Source of the DNA: Chloroflexota bacterium
GTDB taxonomy: Bacteria; Chloroflexota; Anaerolineae; Aggregatilineales; Phototrophicaceae
Assembly: GCA_011523735.1 (NCBI GenBank)
Contig: WTGB01000075.1
Location: 1 to 54,360, forward strand
Direction of reading: 5' to 3'
DNA length: 54,360 nucleotides
In this document: piece by piece, positions 7,310 through 16,954 of the stretch
How the letters are laid out: each line of letters starts with the position of its first letter
Position numbering within the stretch: the stretch's first letter is position 1
The notes under the pieces: generated by a model
Database searches by the model: none
Told to the model about the DNA's origin: nothing
What the model saw: the letters and a program-made list of their open reading frames with translations, nothing else
Made by a program: the position numbers and the translations under genes

Positions 7310-10300
7310 CTACTCGGATTGCAAAACCGTATCACCCAGCACATCCGCCAAGACATCTATGAACAGATCCACATGCTCGCGCTGGAAGATGATCGGCGGT
7401 TTTAGCTTGAGCACGTTGTGATGCGGTCCTTCGGTGCTGAGCAGGAGGCCGCGCCCCTTCATGCGCTCGACGATGTAGGCCGCTTCCCAATCGGCTGGTT
7501 CGCGCGTGGCGCGGTCGCGAATTAAGTCAATGCCGAGGAAAAGCCCCGAACCGCGGACCTGCCCGATGATAGGGAAGTCGGCTTTCAGCGAGTTCAGGCG
7601 CTTTACCCAGTAGGCGCCGGTTTCCAGCGCGTTACCCTGCAGGTTTTCGTCGGCGATGACGCGCAGTACCTCCAGGCCGATGGCGCAAGATACCGGATTG
7701 CCGCCGAAGGTATTGAAGTATTCCATGCCGGTGTCGAAGGCGGCGGCGATTTCCGGGGTCGTGACGACAGCGCCGAGCGGATGACCATTGCCCATCGGCT
7801 TGCCCATGGTCACGATATCGGGCCGGACGCCGCTCAATTCGAAAGACCAGAAGCGCTCCCCGACGCGACCAAAGCCGGTCTGCACCTCATCGGCGACGCA
7901 AAGGCCCCCTGCTTCTCGCGCCATTTTGTAGGCCCGTTGGAGATAGCCGTTGGGCAGAGGCATTTGCCCGCCGCAGCCCATGATGCCCTCGGCGAAGAAG
8001 GCGGATAGCTGCGCCCCCCGCGCTTGAACTGCGGCGATCTTTTCAGCGACTGAGCGAGCGTAGAATTCGCCGGCTTGCGCATCAAACCCGCGGGGTGCGC
8101 CCCGGTAGCCATCGGGCATCTCGGCGACTTGAACATGATCGCGCCTGCCTCGCCCGCCGGGTCCCTTGAATTTGTAAGGGCTGATGTCGATCAGCGCACT
8201 AGTGTGGCCGTGATAGGCTTGGTCGATGACGATGACATCGGCGGCGCCGGTGTAAGCCTGCGCCAGGCGGAGCGCCAGTTCATTCGCCTCGCTGCCGCTG
8301 TTGACGAAGAAGCAGACCGAGAGCGGATCGGGCAGCGTCGCGGTCAAGGTTTCGGCATATTCGACGATGGTATCGTGCAGGTAGCGCGTGTTGGTATTGA
8401 GCAGCGCCAACTGGTCTTGGGCGGTGCGGACGATGCGAGGATGGCTATGCCCGACGTGAGCCACGTTGTTGACGCAGTCGAGGTAGGGCAGCCCGTCTTC
8501 GTCATAGAGATGATGCAGATAAGCGCGGACGATCTTCAGCGGCTGCTTATAGGACAGGCTGAGAGCGGGATTGAGCGCCGCTTGCCGCCTCGATTTGAGT
8601 TCGGCGGGAGTCGGTTTTGGCGAGGGTTGCAGGGAGTAGGGCAGGCGCAAGATCTGATTGGGATCAGGCGAGAGCGATGTCCAGAGGTCGCGCGCTCGTG
8701 GCGAACAGACGCCGGGGAAGCTGTCCCTGAAATCGAGCATATCGCTGATGATTTGAAAGTGCAGGTGCGGCGTCCAATTGCCGTTGCGCGGGAAGTCGCC
8801 GATATGCGAGATGAGATCGCCAGCGGAGACTTCCTGCCCGACTTGCCAGCGATTGAGCGTCTCCGGCGAAAGGTGACCGTAGAGCGTATAGAAGCGGATG
8901 TCAGGGCGCGGCTGATGTTTGAGGATCAAGACCGGACCGTAATCTTGCTCGTCGGCGAGGTCGGCCAGGCTATGGATTTTACCGTCCAGGGGCGCGTATA
9001 CGGGCGCGCCCGACCGGGCGAAGAGGTCGACGCCGATATGGACAGTCCGCCGTTCCTGATGGTCGATGGCGAACATGTCGGTCAGGTAAATTGGGCGGAC
9101 TTCATTGTAGTAGCCAATGCCGACCAAGCCATCGCCGAGATGATCGCGCAAGGGCTTCTCATAATGGCGGGGATCCGATAGATCGTCTACGCGCGCCAAG
9201 ATTCGGCTGCTCAGGCTGAAATCGAGCAGCTTGGTGTTTTCGGCTGTGAGGGGAAGGCCGAGTATCAGCGCAAAAGTCTGCGATTTCAGCCAGTTGACGA
9301 TATCGGCTGCTTGGGGACAAGGGGACCTGCCGCAGGCGGCGCGGAAGCTGTAGTGGGCGTAGCGTAGATGAATCGCCCGCAATTTTGCCAGCAGGTCCCA
9401 GGCGCCGCGCTCGCTGATGCTGAGGTGGCGATTGTTCGGCTCCTGCCGCTGCTGATGCCAGGAGATGCAGACGCTGAGGCAGAGACGGGCGGCGATCAGC
9501 GGATAGAGCAGGCGAATTTCTTCGTCGGTCAGCGGAAAAACCTCATTATAGGCGCGAATGACGGGGGCGGCTTTGTCCAGCGGGCGGTCGCTGCCCATCA
9601 TGATATAGGCGAGGGCGATGGCCAGGTCGGCGATTGTGGGACCGTAGACCATATCGCCGAAGTCGATCATCCCGGCGACGCGCGGCGCTGCGGGACCGCT
9701 GGCGCGGACGAGGATATTGCTGTCGTTGGGGTCGTTGTAGATATGGCTGTGACGCAGTTCTGGCAGGGCGGGTAGGAGCTCCTCGTCGTACAGGTGAAGG
9801 AAATGATCTAGCAGCGATTTTTTCTCCGGCGGCAGGTCGGCAGCGTATCGCGCTACCTCTTTGAGATTGAGGGTGTTCCAACGGTAGGCTTGCCGCTTTT
9901 CGGCGTGGCGGAAGCTCTGCATGCGAGCGCTGAGTTGGCCAAGCTGTCGCCCGATATCGGTGAGCAGCGCGTCCGAGCGCGGTCGGAAATCACTGAGCGG
10001 GCAGCCCTCGATATAGCGCAGCAGGCGGGCGCAGTAACTATCGCCATTGGACCTGCTGACGCGAATCGTGTCGGCGCAGTCCTTTGCCGGCATCACTTCC
10101 GGGATGATATCCATCGTGGCGCGCAGATGATGCAGAGTTTGGTTTTGCAGGTCGAGGACGCTGTCGGAGACGCTGCTGTGGGCGATCTTAAAAACATATT
10201 GCTTGCCGTTTGTCGCGCGCAGGTGAAAGTTGCGGTCAAGCTCCGAGGGCAGCGCGTCTATGGTTGTGGCTGTGATGCCGTAGTGCTTTTGCAGGATGGC

Positions 10301-10345
10301 GCTGGCATCCTTGGTTGAGAAGGGCGGGCGGATGTTGGCTTCCAT
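7310..10345 (-). CDS. APH kinase / M23 peptidase-like / class III aminotransferase fusion
   Basis: A protein of about 1011 residues with three domains. An aminoglycoside-phosphotransferase-like kinase fills roughly 15-330 ([13 protein letters not shown] and [11 protein letters not shown] are the catalytic and metal loops). An M23 metallopeptidase-like module lies at about 400-550 ([25 protein letters not shown]). A class III PLP aminotransferase fills about 600-1011 ([29 protein letters not shown], and the PLP lysine in [12 protein letters not shown]). Proteins with this order are known, and the aminotransferase part resembles phospho-lyases acting on phosphoethanolamine or phosphohydroxylysine, so the kinase may make the substrate that the lyase splits. 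The ATG at 10345 begins the APH domain; longer starts would overlap the divergent promoter. Confidence 0.88.
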   Translation of the reverse strand: MEANIRPPFSTKDASAILQKHYGITATTIDALPSELDRNFHLRATNGKQYVFKIAHSSVSDSVLDLQNQTLHHLRATMDIIPEVMPAKDCADTIRVSRSNGDSYCARLLRYIEGCPLSDFRPRSDALLTDIGRQLGQLSARMQSFRHAEKRQAYRWNTLNLKEVARYAADLPPEKKSLLDHFLHLYDEELLPALPELRHSHIYNDPNDSNILVRASGPAAPRVAGMIDFGDMVYGPTIADLAIALAYIMMGSDRPLDKAAPVIRAYNEVFPLTDEEIRLLYPLIAARLCLSVCISWHQQRQEPNNRHLSISERGAWDLLAKLRAIHLRYAHYSFRAACGRSPCPQAADIVNWLKSQTFALILGLPLTAENTKLLDFSLSSRILARVDDLSDPRHYEKPLRDHLGDGLVGIGYYNEVRPIYLTDMFAIDHQERRTVHIGVDLFARSGAPVYAPLDGKIHSLADLADEQDYGPVLILKHQPRPDIRFYTLYGHLSPETLNRWQVGQEVSAGDLISHIGDFPRNGNWTPHLHFQIISDMLDFRDSFPGVCSPRARDLWTSLSPDPNQILRLPYSLQPSPKPTPAELKSRRQAALNPALSLSYKQPLKIVRAYLHHLYDEDGLPYLDCVNNVAHVGHSHPRIVRTAQDQLALLNTNTRYLHDTIVEYAETLTATLPDPLSVCFFVNSGSEANELALRLAQAYTGAADVIVIDQAYHGHTSALIDISPYKFKGPGGRGRRDHVQVAEMPDGYRGAPRGFDAQAGEFYARSVAEKIAAVQARGAQLSAFFAEGIMGCGGQMPLPNGYLQRAYKMAREAGGLCVADEVQTGFGRVGERFWSFELSGVRPDIVTMGKPMGNGHPLGAVVTTPEIAAAFDTGMEYFNTFGGNPVSCAIGLEVLRVIADENLQGNALETGAYWVKRLNSLKADFPIIGQVRGSGLFLGIDLIRDRATREPADWEAAYIVERMKGRGLLLSTEGPHHNVLKLKPPIIFQREHVDLFIDVLADVLGDTVLQSE

Positions 10346-10525
10346 CGGGGGCGTTGTGGCCTTATCGGCTGTGTGATAGATGAAGGTCAATCTTAAGCGG
10401 AGACCTGGCGCGCGAGAAGGGTGTACAGATTGTGGTGGAACATGCCTCAACCGGCAAACACAATTCAACAAGTGAAAAATATGCTATATTGGCGTCGTTT
10501 ATCTCGACGCTTGGAGTTGCAGAAG

Positions 10526-11788
10526 ATGCGGCGCCTCGGGCTTGTGGCAATCATACTTCTCGGATTATTTCTGCGAATCGCATACTCGCAAACCGTTTCC
10601 GATATCCAGGGGCGTCTGGATTACCCGGAGTATGTTTTCGCCGCTGCCGAGATACAAAGGGGCGATTTTACTTTTTCAAGCGATATATTCCAGTTGCATC
10701 CGCCCGTTTTTCCTATGCTTCTGGCGGCGCTTAATCAAGAAAAGCCCTTGATTCACGCGGTCAACATTCTATTCTCCATTGCCGTTATCCCGTTAACCTA
10801 TGTTCTGGCGCGGCAACTGGGGCTCGGCCAGACTACGGCTCTAGTGGCTGCCGGGATAGTCGCCCTTGACCCCACAAGCGTCAAATATGCTGGCAGTGTG
10901 CTGGCGGAGCCCTTGGCGAGTCTGTTGCTTGCTCTTGCCTACATTTGCTTGGCCGTGTTGAAATCAACGCGTCAGAGGCAGACGGTTTTAACCCGGGGCT
11001 TCTTGGCAGGACTGGCAATAGTCCTTTCCGCTTTAACCCGGCCCTCTGCCTATTTGCTCTGGATTCCAATGGGCTTGTGGATCATGTTCGCCCGGCGCGG
11101 TAAAGAGGCGAACATCCTGGCAGTCTTCGCCCTGGTCCTGCCAGCTGTCTTAGGCGTCGGACTTTGGAAGTATCATAATTCAGTGTATTACAACAACAGT
11201 AGTTTCACGTCGATTGGCACATTTAATCTGCTCCATCATAGAGCAGCCTCGGTGCTATATCAGGCGACTGTCAAGGATATCCAGGCCGTACAACTGAGCT
11301 TGGTCGAACGAGTGGAAAGCAAGCTTGGCAATGACACAGTTGGGCTTACCTCGCACGATCATTGGAATCACAGGACAGGATCGGCGGAACAGCAGAGCGC
11401 AATGACAGAGGTTGCGCTGGAAGTGTTTCTCACACATCCCTTGCATTATCTTTTAACTATTCCTGTTGGTTTGTACCGCTTGCTGATAGAGGTGACGCAA
11501 TGGTCCCCGTTGCTGAGTATCGGCTGGAACGTTCCGTTTCTAGCGCTTTCAGCCGTTGGAATCGGGCGATTTGCGCGCGAGAGGCGTTGGGCTGCAAGCG
11601 CATTTCTTCTATTGCCCTGCGTTTATTTCATCGCCGGTACACTTATCGTACAGACATCGAGCATCGACACGCGCGCCCGCATAATGGTCACGCCGCTGCT
11701 CGCGGTGATGGCTGCTTATGGCATTATGTACTTACTCAACCGGCGAAGAGCGGCGTCGGATTTCCCTTCACGCCCGGCTGGTAGCTGA
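10526..11788 (+). CDS. GT39/ArnT-like membrane glycosyltransferase
   Basis: A 420-residue multi-pass membrane protein (about 10 hydrophobic segments). After the first transmembrane helix it carries a loop with acidic residues (GRLDYPEY), as in the dolichyl/polyprenyl-phosphate-sugar dependent GT39 and ArnT families, then HPPVFPMLLA and repeated hydrophobic helices. The ATG at 10526 follows GGAG and opens directly into the first helix; longer starts at 10421 add an unlikely polar leader. Such enzymes transfer a sugar from a lipid carrier to proteins or envelope lipids on the outer face of the membrane. Its 3' end overlaps the convergent SMP-30 gene by 53 bp. The acceptor is unknown. Confidence 0.75.
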   Translation: MRRLGLVAIILLGLFLRIAYSQTVSDIQGRLDYPEYVFAAAEIQRGDFTFSSDIFQLHPPVFPMLLAALNQEKPLIHAVNILFSIAVIPLTYVLARQLGLGQTTALVAAGIVALDPTSVKYAGSVLAEPLASLLLALAYICLAVLKSTRQRQTVLTRGFLAGLAIVLSALTRPSAYLLWIPMGLWIMFARRGKEANILAVFALVLPAVLGVGLWKYHNSVYYNNSSFTSIGTFNLLHHRAASVLYQATVKDIQAVQLSLVERVESKLGNDTVGLTSHDHWNHRTGSAEQQSAMTEVALEVFLTHPLHYLLTIPVGLYRLLIEVTQWSPLLSIGWNVPFLALSAVGIGRFARERRWAASAFLLLPCVYFIAGTLIVQTSSIDTRARIMVTPLLAVMAAYGIMYLLNRRRAASDFPSRPAGS

Positions 11789-12608
11789 ACAAGCTGCCCG
11801 CTAGCGGGTACTGTTTCAACTGCTCGTCGGACATGGCTGTGCTGGCTGTGACAATGTAGAGCGTATCCAAATCAGCGCCGGCAAAGGTGCAACTGGTGAT
11901 ATTGAGCGCCGGAATCGGCACGACTTGCAGGATCTCGCCGGCTGGCGAATAGCGCGTGATGCGCGCGCCACCGAAATGCGCCACCCAGAGGCAATCCTCG
12001 CTGTCGGTCGTCATGCCATCGGGCACGCCATCGGTGTCGTTAGTGAACTCGGTGAAAACGCGTTTGTTGCTCAGCGAGCCATCCGCGCCAATATCGAGAG
12101 CGTAGATCTTCCGCTTGATGCTGTCGGTGTGATAGATGATAGTGTTGTCCAGGTTAAAAGTTGGTCCGTTGCAGATGATGTAGTCGGCATCAACCTGCTG
12201 CACGGTCAGGTCGGGATCGAGCCGATAAAGCGCGCCGCTCTCCTCGGCTTGGTCCATGTCCATCGTGCCAGCCCAATAGCGCCCGCTGTTATCGACCTTG
12301 CCATCGTTGAAGCGGTTATTAGGCATGTCGGCTTCCGGCAGGACGATTGGCTGCGCGGAAAGCACATCGAAGTTGATCCAAGCGTAGCCGTCTTTGATGG
12401 TGCCGATGAAGCCGCCGCCTGCGCGCGGGTTCAAGCTGGTCACCTCAAAGTCAAAGGTCCAGGTTGTCTTGCCGCCATCCGCCAGGGCATAGCGGTGGAC
12501 CTTGTTGTTGAAGATATCCACCCAATAGACCGCGTTCTCCGCCTCGACCCAGACCGGTCCTTCGCCGAGAAGCGCCGGGATTTCCCATACCACTTGTACT
12601 TCGCTCAT
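11736..12608 (-). CDS. SMP-30/gluconolactonase-family lactonase
   Basis: A 290-residue six-bladed beta-propeller of the SMP-30/Gnl/LRE family, which hydrolyses sugar-acid lactones with a bound divalent metal. Seen are the metal-site glutamate in ALLGEGPVW at the start, NRFNDGKVDNSGRYWAGTM near residue 100, CNGPTFNLDNTIIYHTDS near 145 and DGVPDGMTTDSEDCLWVA near 190. AGGA precedes the ATG. It lies 61 bp downstream of the enolase-superfamily dehydratase on the same strand and probably acts just before it, opening a lactone to the acid that is then dehydrated. Confidence 0.9.
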   Translation of the reverse strand: MSEVQVVWEIPALLGEGPVWVEAENAVYWVDIFNNKVHRYALADGGKTTWTFDFEVTSLNPRAGGGFIGTIKDGYAWINFDVLSAQPIVLPEADMPNNRFNDGKVDNSGRYWAGTMDMDQAEESGALYRLDPDLTVQQVDADYIICNGPTFNLDNTIIYHTDSIKRKIYALDIGADGSLSNKRVFTEFTNDTDGVPDGMTTDSEDCLWVAHFGGARITRYSPAGEILQVVPIPALNITSCTFAGADLDTLYIVTASTAMSDEQLKQYPLAGSLFSYQPGVKGNPTPLFAG

Positions 12609-12669
12609 CGTCTCATTCCTTTCGCCGAGCCCCCTCCCTCTTTATGGGGGTGGGGGCATGCCGCCCATT

Positions 12670-13803
12670 CTACCAGTTCGTGAACGAGCCGTCAGCCCGG
12701 CGCAGATGCGTCCGCTCGCCCAGGCTGTAGGGATACTTGCCGATCGCCTCAGCGTTGAATTCGATGCCCAGGCCCGGCGCTGTCGGCGGCAGCAGGTAGC
12801 CGTCCTCCCATTCCGGTTGGTTCAGCACCAGATCGGGCATGCTTTCGCCCGGGCGCTTCGGCAGCTCTTGCACGGCGCAATTCGGCACCGACAGGCAGAG
12901 ATGCAGGAAGGCCGAGCCGGCGACCGGCCCGATGGGATTGTGAACGGCGAGCTCGATATAGTGCGTCTCACACATGGCGGCGATCTTTTTGGCTTCGGTG
13001 AGCCCGCCGCAAATGCAAAGGTCGACCCGCGCGTAGTCAACCAGTTCTTCTTCGATGATCTGGCGGAACTCCCACTTGGAACTGTATTGCTCGCCCGCGG
13101 CCAGCGGCACAGTCGTGCGTCCCCGCAGATGGCGGTAGGATTGCGCATTCTCGACGCGCAGCGGGTCTTCAACGAAGTAGGGGTGGTACTGTTCAACTTC
13201 CTGGCACAGCCAGAGCGAGTCGGCCATATTCAGGCGCGTGTGCACATCCAGCGCCAGCTTAACCTCGTCGCCCAGCGCCAATCGCAGCGCCTCAAACTCC
13301 CTTATCGCCAGGCGCACGGCCTCGTCAGGTTCCAAAATTTCGCCCTGCTGATGCGCCAAGCCCCAGCGCAGCATCTTCCAGCCCTCGGCCACCGACTGTT
13401 GGCAGCACTCGACGAGTTCCTCGACCGTCTCCCCGCCGTTGTGATTGTAAGTCAGCACGCGGTCACGGACGCGCCCACCCAGAAGCTCGTACACCGGGAC
13501 ACCCAGCGCCTTGCCTTTGATATCCCAGAGGGCGATGTCGATGGCGGCGATGGCGGCGGTCAAGATGCGCTGCGCCGGGAAGAATCCGCCGCGGAAGAGC
13601 AACTGCCAGATATGCTCCGTGCGGAAGGGGTCTTGCCCGATGAGCAGGGGGCGGAAATGCTCGATGGCGCCACCCACAGCCAGCTCCCGCCCGGTGATGC
13701 CGGCTTCTCCGATGCCGCTGATGCCTTCGTCGGTTTCGACGACGACGAAGCAGAACGTGCGCCATTCCCGCGCCAGATAAACTTTGACGTCTGTGATTTT
13801 CAT
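12670..13803 (-). CDS. Mandelate racemase/muconate lactonising-family sugar-acid dehydratase
   Basis: A 377-residue enolase-superfamily protein. The capping domain opens with MKITDVKVYL, and the barrel carries the three metal ligands in ALDVH, FVEDPL and AAGEQ, followed by LAVHNPIGPVAGSA, which resembles the galactonate/mannonate dehydratase branch. The reaction is most likely removal of water from an aldonic acid to give a 2-keto-3-deoxy acid. GGAG precedes the ATG. Paired with the downstream lactonase and with the KDG-type dehydratase and semialdehyde dehydrogenase at 34-37 kb, it suggests a non-phosphorylated sugar-oxidation route. The exact acid cannot be assigned. Confidence 0.88.
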   Translation of the reverse strand: MKITDVKVYLAREWRTFCFVVVETDEGISGIGEAGITGRELAVGGAIEHFRPLLIGQDPFRTEHIWQLLFRGGFFPAQRILTAAIAAIDIALWDIKGKALGVPVYELLGGRVRDRVLTYNHNGGETVEELVECCQQSVAEGWKMLRWGLAHQQGEILEPDEAVRLAIREFEALRLALGDEVKLALDVHTRLNMADSLWLCQEVEQYHPYFVEDPLRVENAQSYRHLRGRTTVPLAAGEQYSSKWEFRQIIEEELVDYARVDLCICGGLTEAKKIAAMCETHYIELAVHNPIGPVAGSAFLHLCLSVPNCAVQELPKRPGESMPDLVLNQPEWEDGYLLPPTAPGLGIEFNAEAIGKYPYSLGERTHLRRADGSFTNW

Positions 13804-13857
13804 GTCGACTCCATTGGCTAGTCCTTATTAACTTGTATTTTAACCGCAGCCTCTCGC

Positions 13858-13982
13858 AAGTCACGACTTGGCTCGCACAAAGTAATGAACTCTAACAATG
13901 AGAATATGTAGGGGCGACATACCATGTCGCCCTAAACCAGAAGGCGCAGTGGTAGCGGGCGACCAGATTGGTCGCCCCTACA
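13858..13982. repeat. Dispersed repeat family A, copy 2 with inverted partner
   Basis: The 5' box AAGTCACGACTTGGC (13858-13872) is followed by TGTAGGGGCGAC at 13907 and a closing GTCGCCC. A second, inverted unit ends with GTCGCCCCTACA at 13971-13982. The two units can pair over 12 bases as a long stem with an inner palindrome in each arm, like a paired REP element. It occupies the gap between the GH16 gene and the dehydratase. Confidence 0.75.
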
Positions 13983-14040
13983 AGGCTCGCTTTTTTGCAC
14001 GATTAACTGGGAAAGCGGAAAGGAATAGGCGCAGCGGGCG

Positions 14041-16785
14041 CTAAGCCTCGGCCAGTTGATAAACCCGCACGTAATCGACGATCATCTCCTGCGGGAACTC
14101 AGTGGTCTCATCGGGATTGCCGGGCCAATAGCCACCGACCGCCACGTTCATCAGCAGGAAGAAGTCGTGGTCATAGACCCACTGTTCGCCATCCAGATCG
14201 TTGACGCTGGTCAAGTTGACCAGTTCGCCATCGACATACCAGCGGATGACATTTTCATCCCAGTCGATAGCGTAGACATGGAAACCCTCGTCGAAGTTCA
14301 CATCAGCGCGATACACATGCCCGATGTTGCCAGCGCCGCTATAGCCCGGTCCATGCAAGGCGCCATAGACCACGTTCTTCTCGCCGACATTCTCGAGGAT
14401 GTCGATCTCGCCGCTCAGGGGCCAGCCGATCTCGGGGAAGTTGGCGCCCAGCATCCAGAAGGCGGGCCAGATGCCCTGCCCGTTCGGGATGTCGATCCGC
14501 GCTTCCACGCGACCATAAGTGAACTCGACCTTGTCCTGCGTGATGCAGCGCGCCGATGTGTAGAGGCATTCGCCGTAATGGCAGCTTGCCCCTTCAAGCG
14601 TCTCCTCGCGCGCAGTGATGACGAGATTGCCCGCGCCGTCATGAACGGCATTCTCGACGCGGTCGGTGTAGTATTCCAACTCGTTATTGCCCCAGCCATG
14701 CCCGCCGACTTCGCAGGTCCAGGATTCGCTGTTGATCGGAGTGCCGGCTTCAGCGTCAAACTCATCCGACCAAAGCAGGGACCACTCGCGCATGTCCCAG
14801 CCGATGCTTTCGTCGATTTCGACTTCGACCGCCTTTTCGCTCGCGTGGATCTGTACTTGGCTCGCGTCGTCAACCACCACGATCATCAGGTCGTCGAGAT
14901 AAGCGGTCTGGGCGCCAACGCCAGCGGGGAAACCAAAGGCGTAACCCCAGACGGCGTCCAAATTGAAGCCATCATCGGGCGCGCCACCGGGCTGCCAATC
15001 GGCGCGGCGCTGGAAGAAAGCGAAGGGGATGGTGAATTGCCGCCAGCCCTCGTAGTCATCCAGCAGGTGATAATAGAAGCGCTCAGCCGAATCGGCGTTG
15101 CTATCCATCAGGCGGTTGTCAAAGATCTCGACCTGGACGACGCGCCCGGTGTTATTGCCGTAGAGCCAGAACTGCAAGGCGTTATGCCCCGTCCAGTCCA
15201 TGCTTTGCCAACCGACGCCGTCGCTGAAAGCATGGGTGAAGCCGCCCCAGGCGTCGATATTGTAGTCGATGCGCATGATCTGATTGGGCGCGCTCGCCTC
15301 TGGGATAGCTAGCTCGGTGAAGGGCATGATCTGGCTGGCGCCGATGATCGCGTTCGCGGTCCTGTCGCCCCAGGCGACGAAGCCGATCGCCGCACCGTCC
15401 ACCTGACTCACATATTGCAAGCCCGCTTCATAATCGGCGACCAGCAGCGGTTGGGCATAAGGGATCGGCGCCAGCAGCGCTTCGTTGAGCGGCGCCTCCG
15501 GCAGTTCGACCGGCTCGGGCCCCGCCTCCCCTGTCGACTCCTCGACGATGGCGGCTTCCGGCGAGGCGACGCCTTGCAAGCTAACAAGCTGCACCTCATC
15601 AATTATGGCGAAAGCGCTACCGACGCCAGCTGGCAAGCCAAAGGCATAACCGGAAACGGCATCAAGCCCCAAGCCATCATCCGGCGCGCCAGACGGTTGC
15701 CAGTCTGATCGGCGCTGGAAATCGATGAAAGGAATCTCGATTAGGCGCCAGCCGTAAGCGTCGTCATCAAAGCGATAGAACCAGCGCTCGGCACTGTCGC
15801 CAGGGAGATCGGGATTGCGATTGTCGAAGATCTCAAATTGAACCGTGCCGCCGGTGTTGTTGCCCAGGAAAGCGAAGCTGATGGCGTTGTAGTCGCGCCA
15901 ATCCATGCCGATCCAATTCTCGCCATCGTTGAAGACGTGGGTAAAGCCGCCCCAAGCCGCGATATCGAAGTTCATATTGAGCGCGGTCGATTCCTGGCTG
16001 CCGCGTTTCGCAGTGAACAAGCTCAACTCGACATTACCCGGCGCGTCGCCCCAGGGCGCGTAACCGATGTCATTGCCATCGCCATCCTTGTCGACGAACA
16101 ACTCGTCCATTTCAAAGTCGTCCAGCATCAGCGGCTGAACATCCAGCGTGACCAGTTGAACATCATCGAGATAGGCTGTTTGCGCGCCGGCGCCGGCCGG
16201 GAAACCAAAGGCGAGGCCCGATACTTTGTCCAAGCCCAGACCATCATCAGGCGCGCCACCGGGCTGCCAATCCGAGCGCCGCTGGAAGCTGCGGAACTCG
16301 ATGGTAAATTCTAGCCAGCCTTCGTAGTCATCGGCGATGCGATAATACCAACGCTCGGCGCTATCGCCGGTGATGTTCGGATTGCGATTGTCGAAAATTT
16401 CGACTTGAACGGCGCCGCCCGTATTGTTGCCATAGAGCCAGAAGCGCACGGCGTTGTACGCTGTCCAATCTTGGCTGAGCCAGTTCTCGCCGTCAGTCAA
16501 GACATGAGTAAATCCACCCCAAGCGCCAATGTCATAATTGATTTCCAGCACGGTGGAGTTCACATCGACGCGTTCCATCTCAGCCAGCGAAAGCACAACA
16601 TTGCCGGCGATATCGCCCCAGGGCGCATGGCCAATCGCGTTGTTGTACTGGTCGCGCCCTTCAAATAGCTCGTCCAGTTCGAAGTCGGCGAGAACTCTCA
16701 CAGCCGTTTCCTGCCCCTGGCCGAGCCCGGCAGTCAAAAGCAGAGACAGCAGCATCAGGACCGCCGCAAGTTTCTTCTTAGTCAT
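14041..16785 (-). CDS. Secreted GH16 beta-glucanase with three CBM11-like modules
   Basis: A 914-residue secreted enzyme. A signal peptide (KKKLAAVLMLLSLLLTAG) is followed by three homologous modules at about 30-213, 218-398 and 445-638. Each has a D-F/Y-E start, an APWGD or AWGD stretch, WGGFTH and a W-Y-N-A-nonpolar core, resembling CBM11-type glucan-binding domains. A GH16 catalytic domain from about 662 carries the active-site motif EIDILE with E793, D795 and E798, inside SGEIDILENVG. GH16 enzymes of this type cut beta-1,3 or mixed-linkage glucans such as laminarin. GGAGGGG precedes the ATG. It lies downstream of the ABC importer and together with the GH3 gene forms a glucan-degradation locus. 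Confidence 0.92.
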   Translation of the reverse strand: MTKKKLAAVLMLLSLLLTAGLGQGQETAVRVLADFELDELFEGRDQYNNAIGHAPWGDIAGNVVLSLAEMERVDVNSTVLEINYDIGAWGGFTHVLTDGENWLSQDWTAYNAVRFWLYGNNTGGAVQVEIFDNRNPNITGDSAERWYYRIADDYEGWLEFTIEFRSFQRRSDWQPGGAPDDGLGLDKVSGLAFGFPAGAGAQTAYLDDVQLVTLDVQPLMLDDFEMDELFVDKDGDGNDIGYAPWGDAPGNVELSLFTAKRGSQESTALNMNFDIAAWGGFTHVFNDGENWIGMDWRDYNAISFAFLGNNTGGTVQFEIFDNRNPDLPGDSAERWFYRFDDDAYGWRLIEIPFIDFQRRSDWQPSGAPDDGLGLDAVSGYAFGLPAGVGSAFAIIDEVQLVSLQGVASPEAAIVEESTGEAGPEPVELPEAPLNEALLAPIPYAQPLLVADYEAGLQYVSQVDGAAIGFVAWGDRTANAIIGASQIMPFTELAIPEASAPNQIMRIDYNIDAWGGFTHAFSDGVGWQSMDWTGHNALQFWLYGNNTGRVVQVEIFDNRLMDSNADSAERFYYHLLDDYEGWRQFTIPFAFFQRRADWQPGGAPDDGFNLDAVWGYAFGFPAGVGAQTAYLDDLMIVVVDDASQVQIHASEKAVEVEIDESIGWDMREWSLLWSDEFDAEAGTPINSESWTCEVGGHGWGNNELEYYTDRVENAVHDGAGNLVITAREETLEGASCHYGECLYTSARCITQDKVEFTYGRVEARIDIPNGQGIWPAFWMLGANFPEIGWPLSGEIDILENVGEKNVVYGALHGPGYSGAGNIGHVYRADVNFDEGFHVYAIDWDENVIRWYVDGELVNLTSVNDLDGEQWVYDHDFFLLMNVAVGGYWPGNPDETTEFPQEMIVDYVRVYQLAEA

Positions 16786-16954
16786 TTCTATTTCCCCTCC
16801 TGCAATTGTGTTCGAGAATTTGAGTTGAAACAGGTCATGTCACGAGGATCGCGGAGTCGCTTCGTCAACTGCAAACCGATAAAAGTCATTGCGCTCGCCC
16901 CGCTGCGAATCTGTAATTGTCGGCCACCGCCGAAGCCCGCGTCAGAACAGTCCG

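Noticed and set aside
6000..7330. A 3'-end duplication around the first TA pair like those at 43 and 49 kb
   Set aside because: The end of the fusion gene (7310-7350) was compared by eye with 5978-6093 beyond the toxin; only a TTCGATTGC-like similarity was found, too weak to count.
8075..9181. 368-codon plus-strand frame opposite the fusion gene
   Set aside because: Antisense to the well-supported M23/aminotransferase coding region; no independent evidence.
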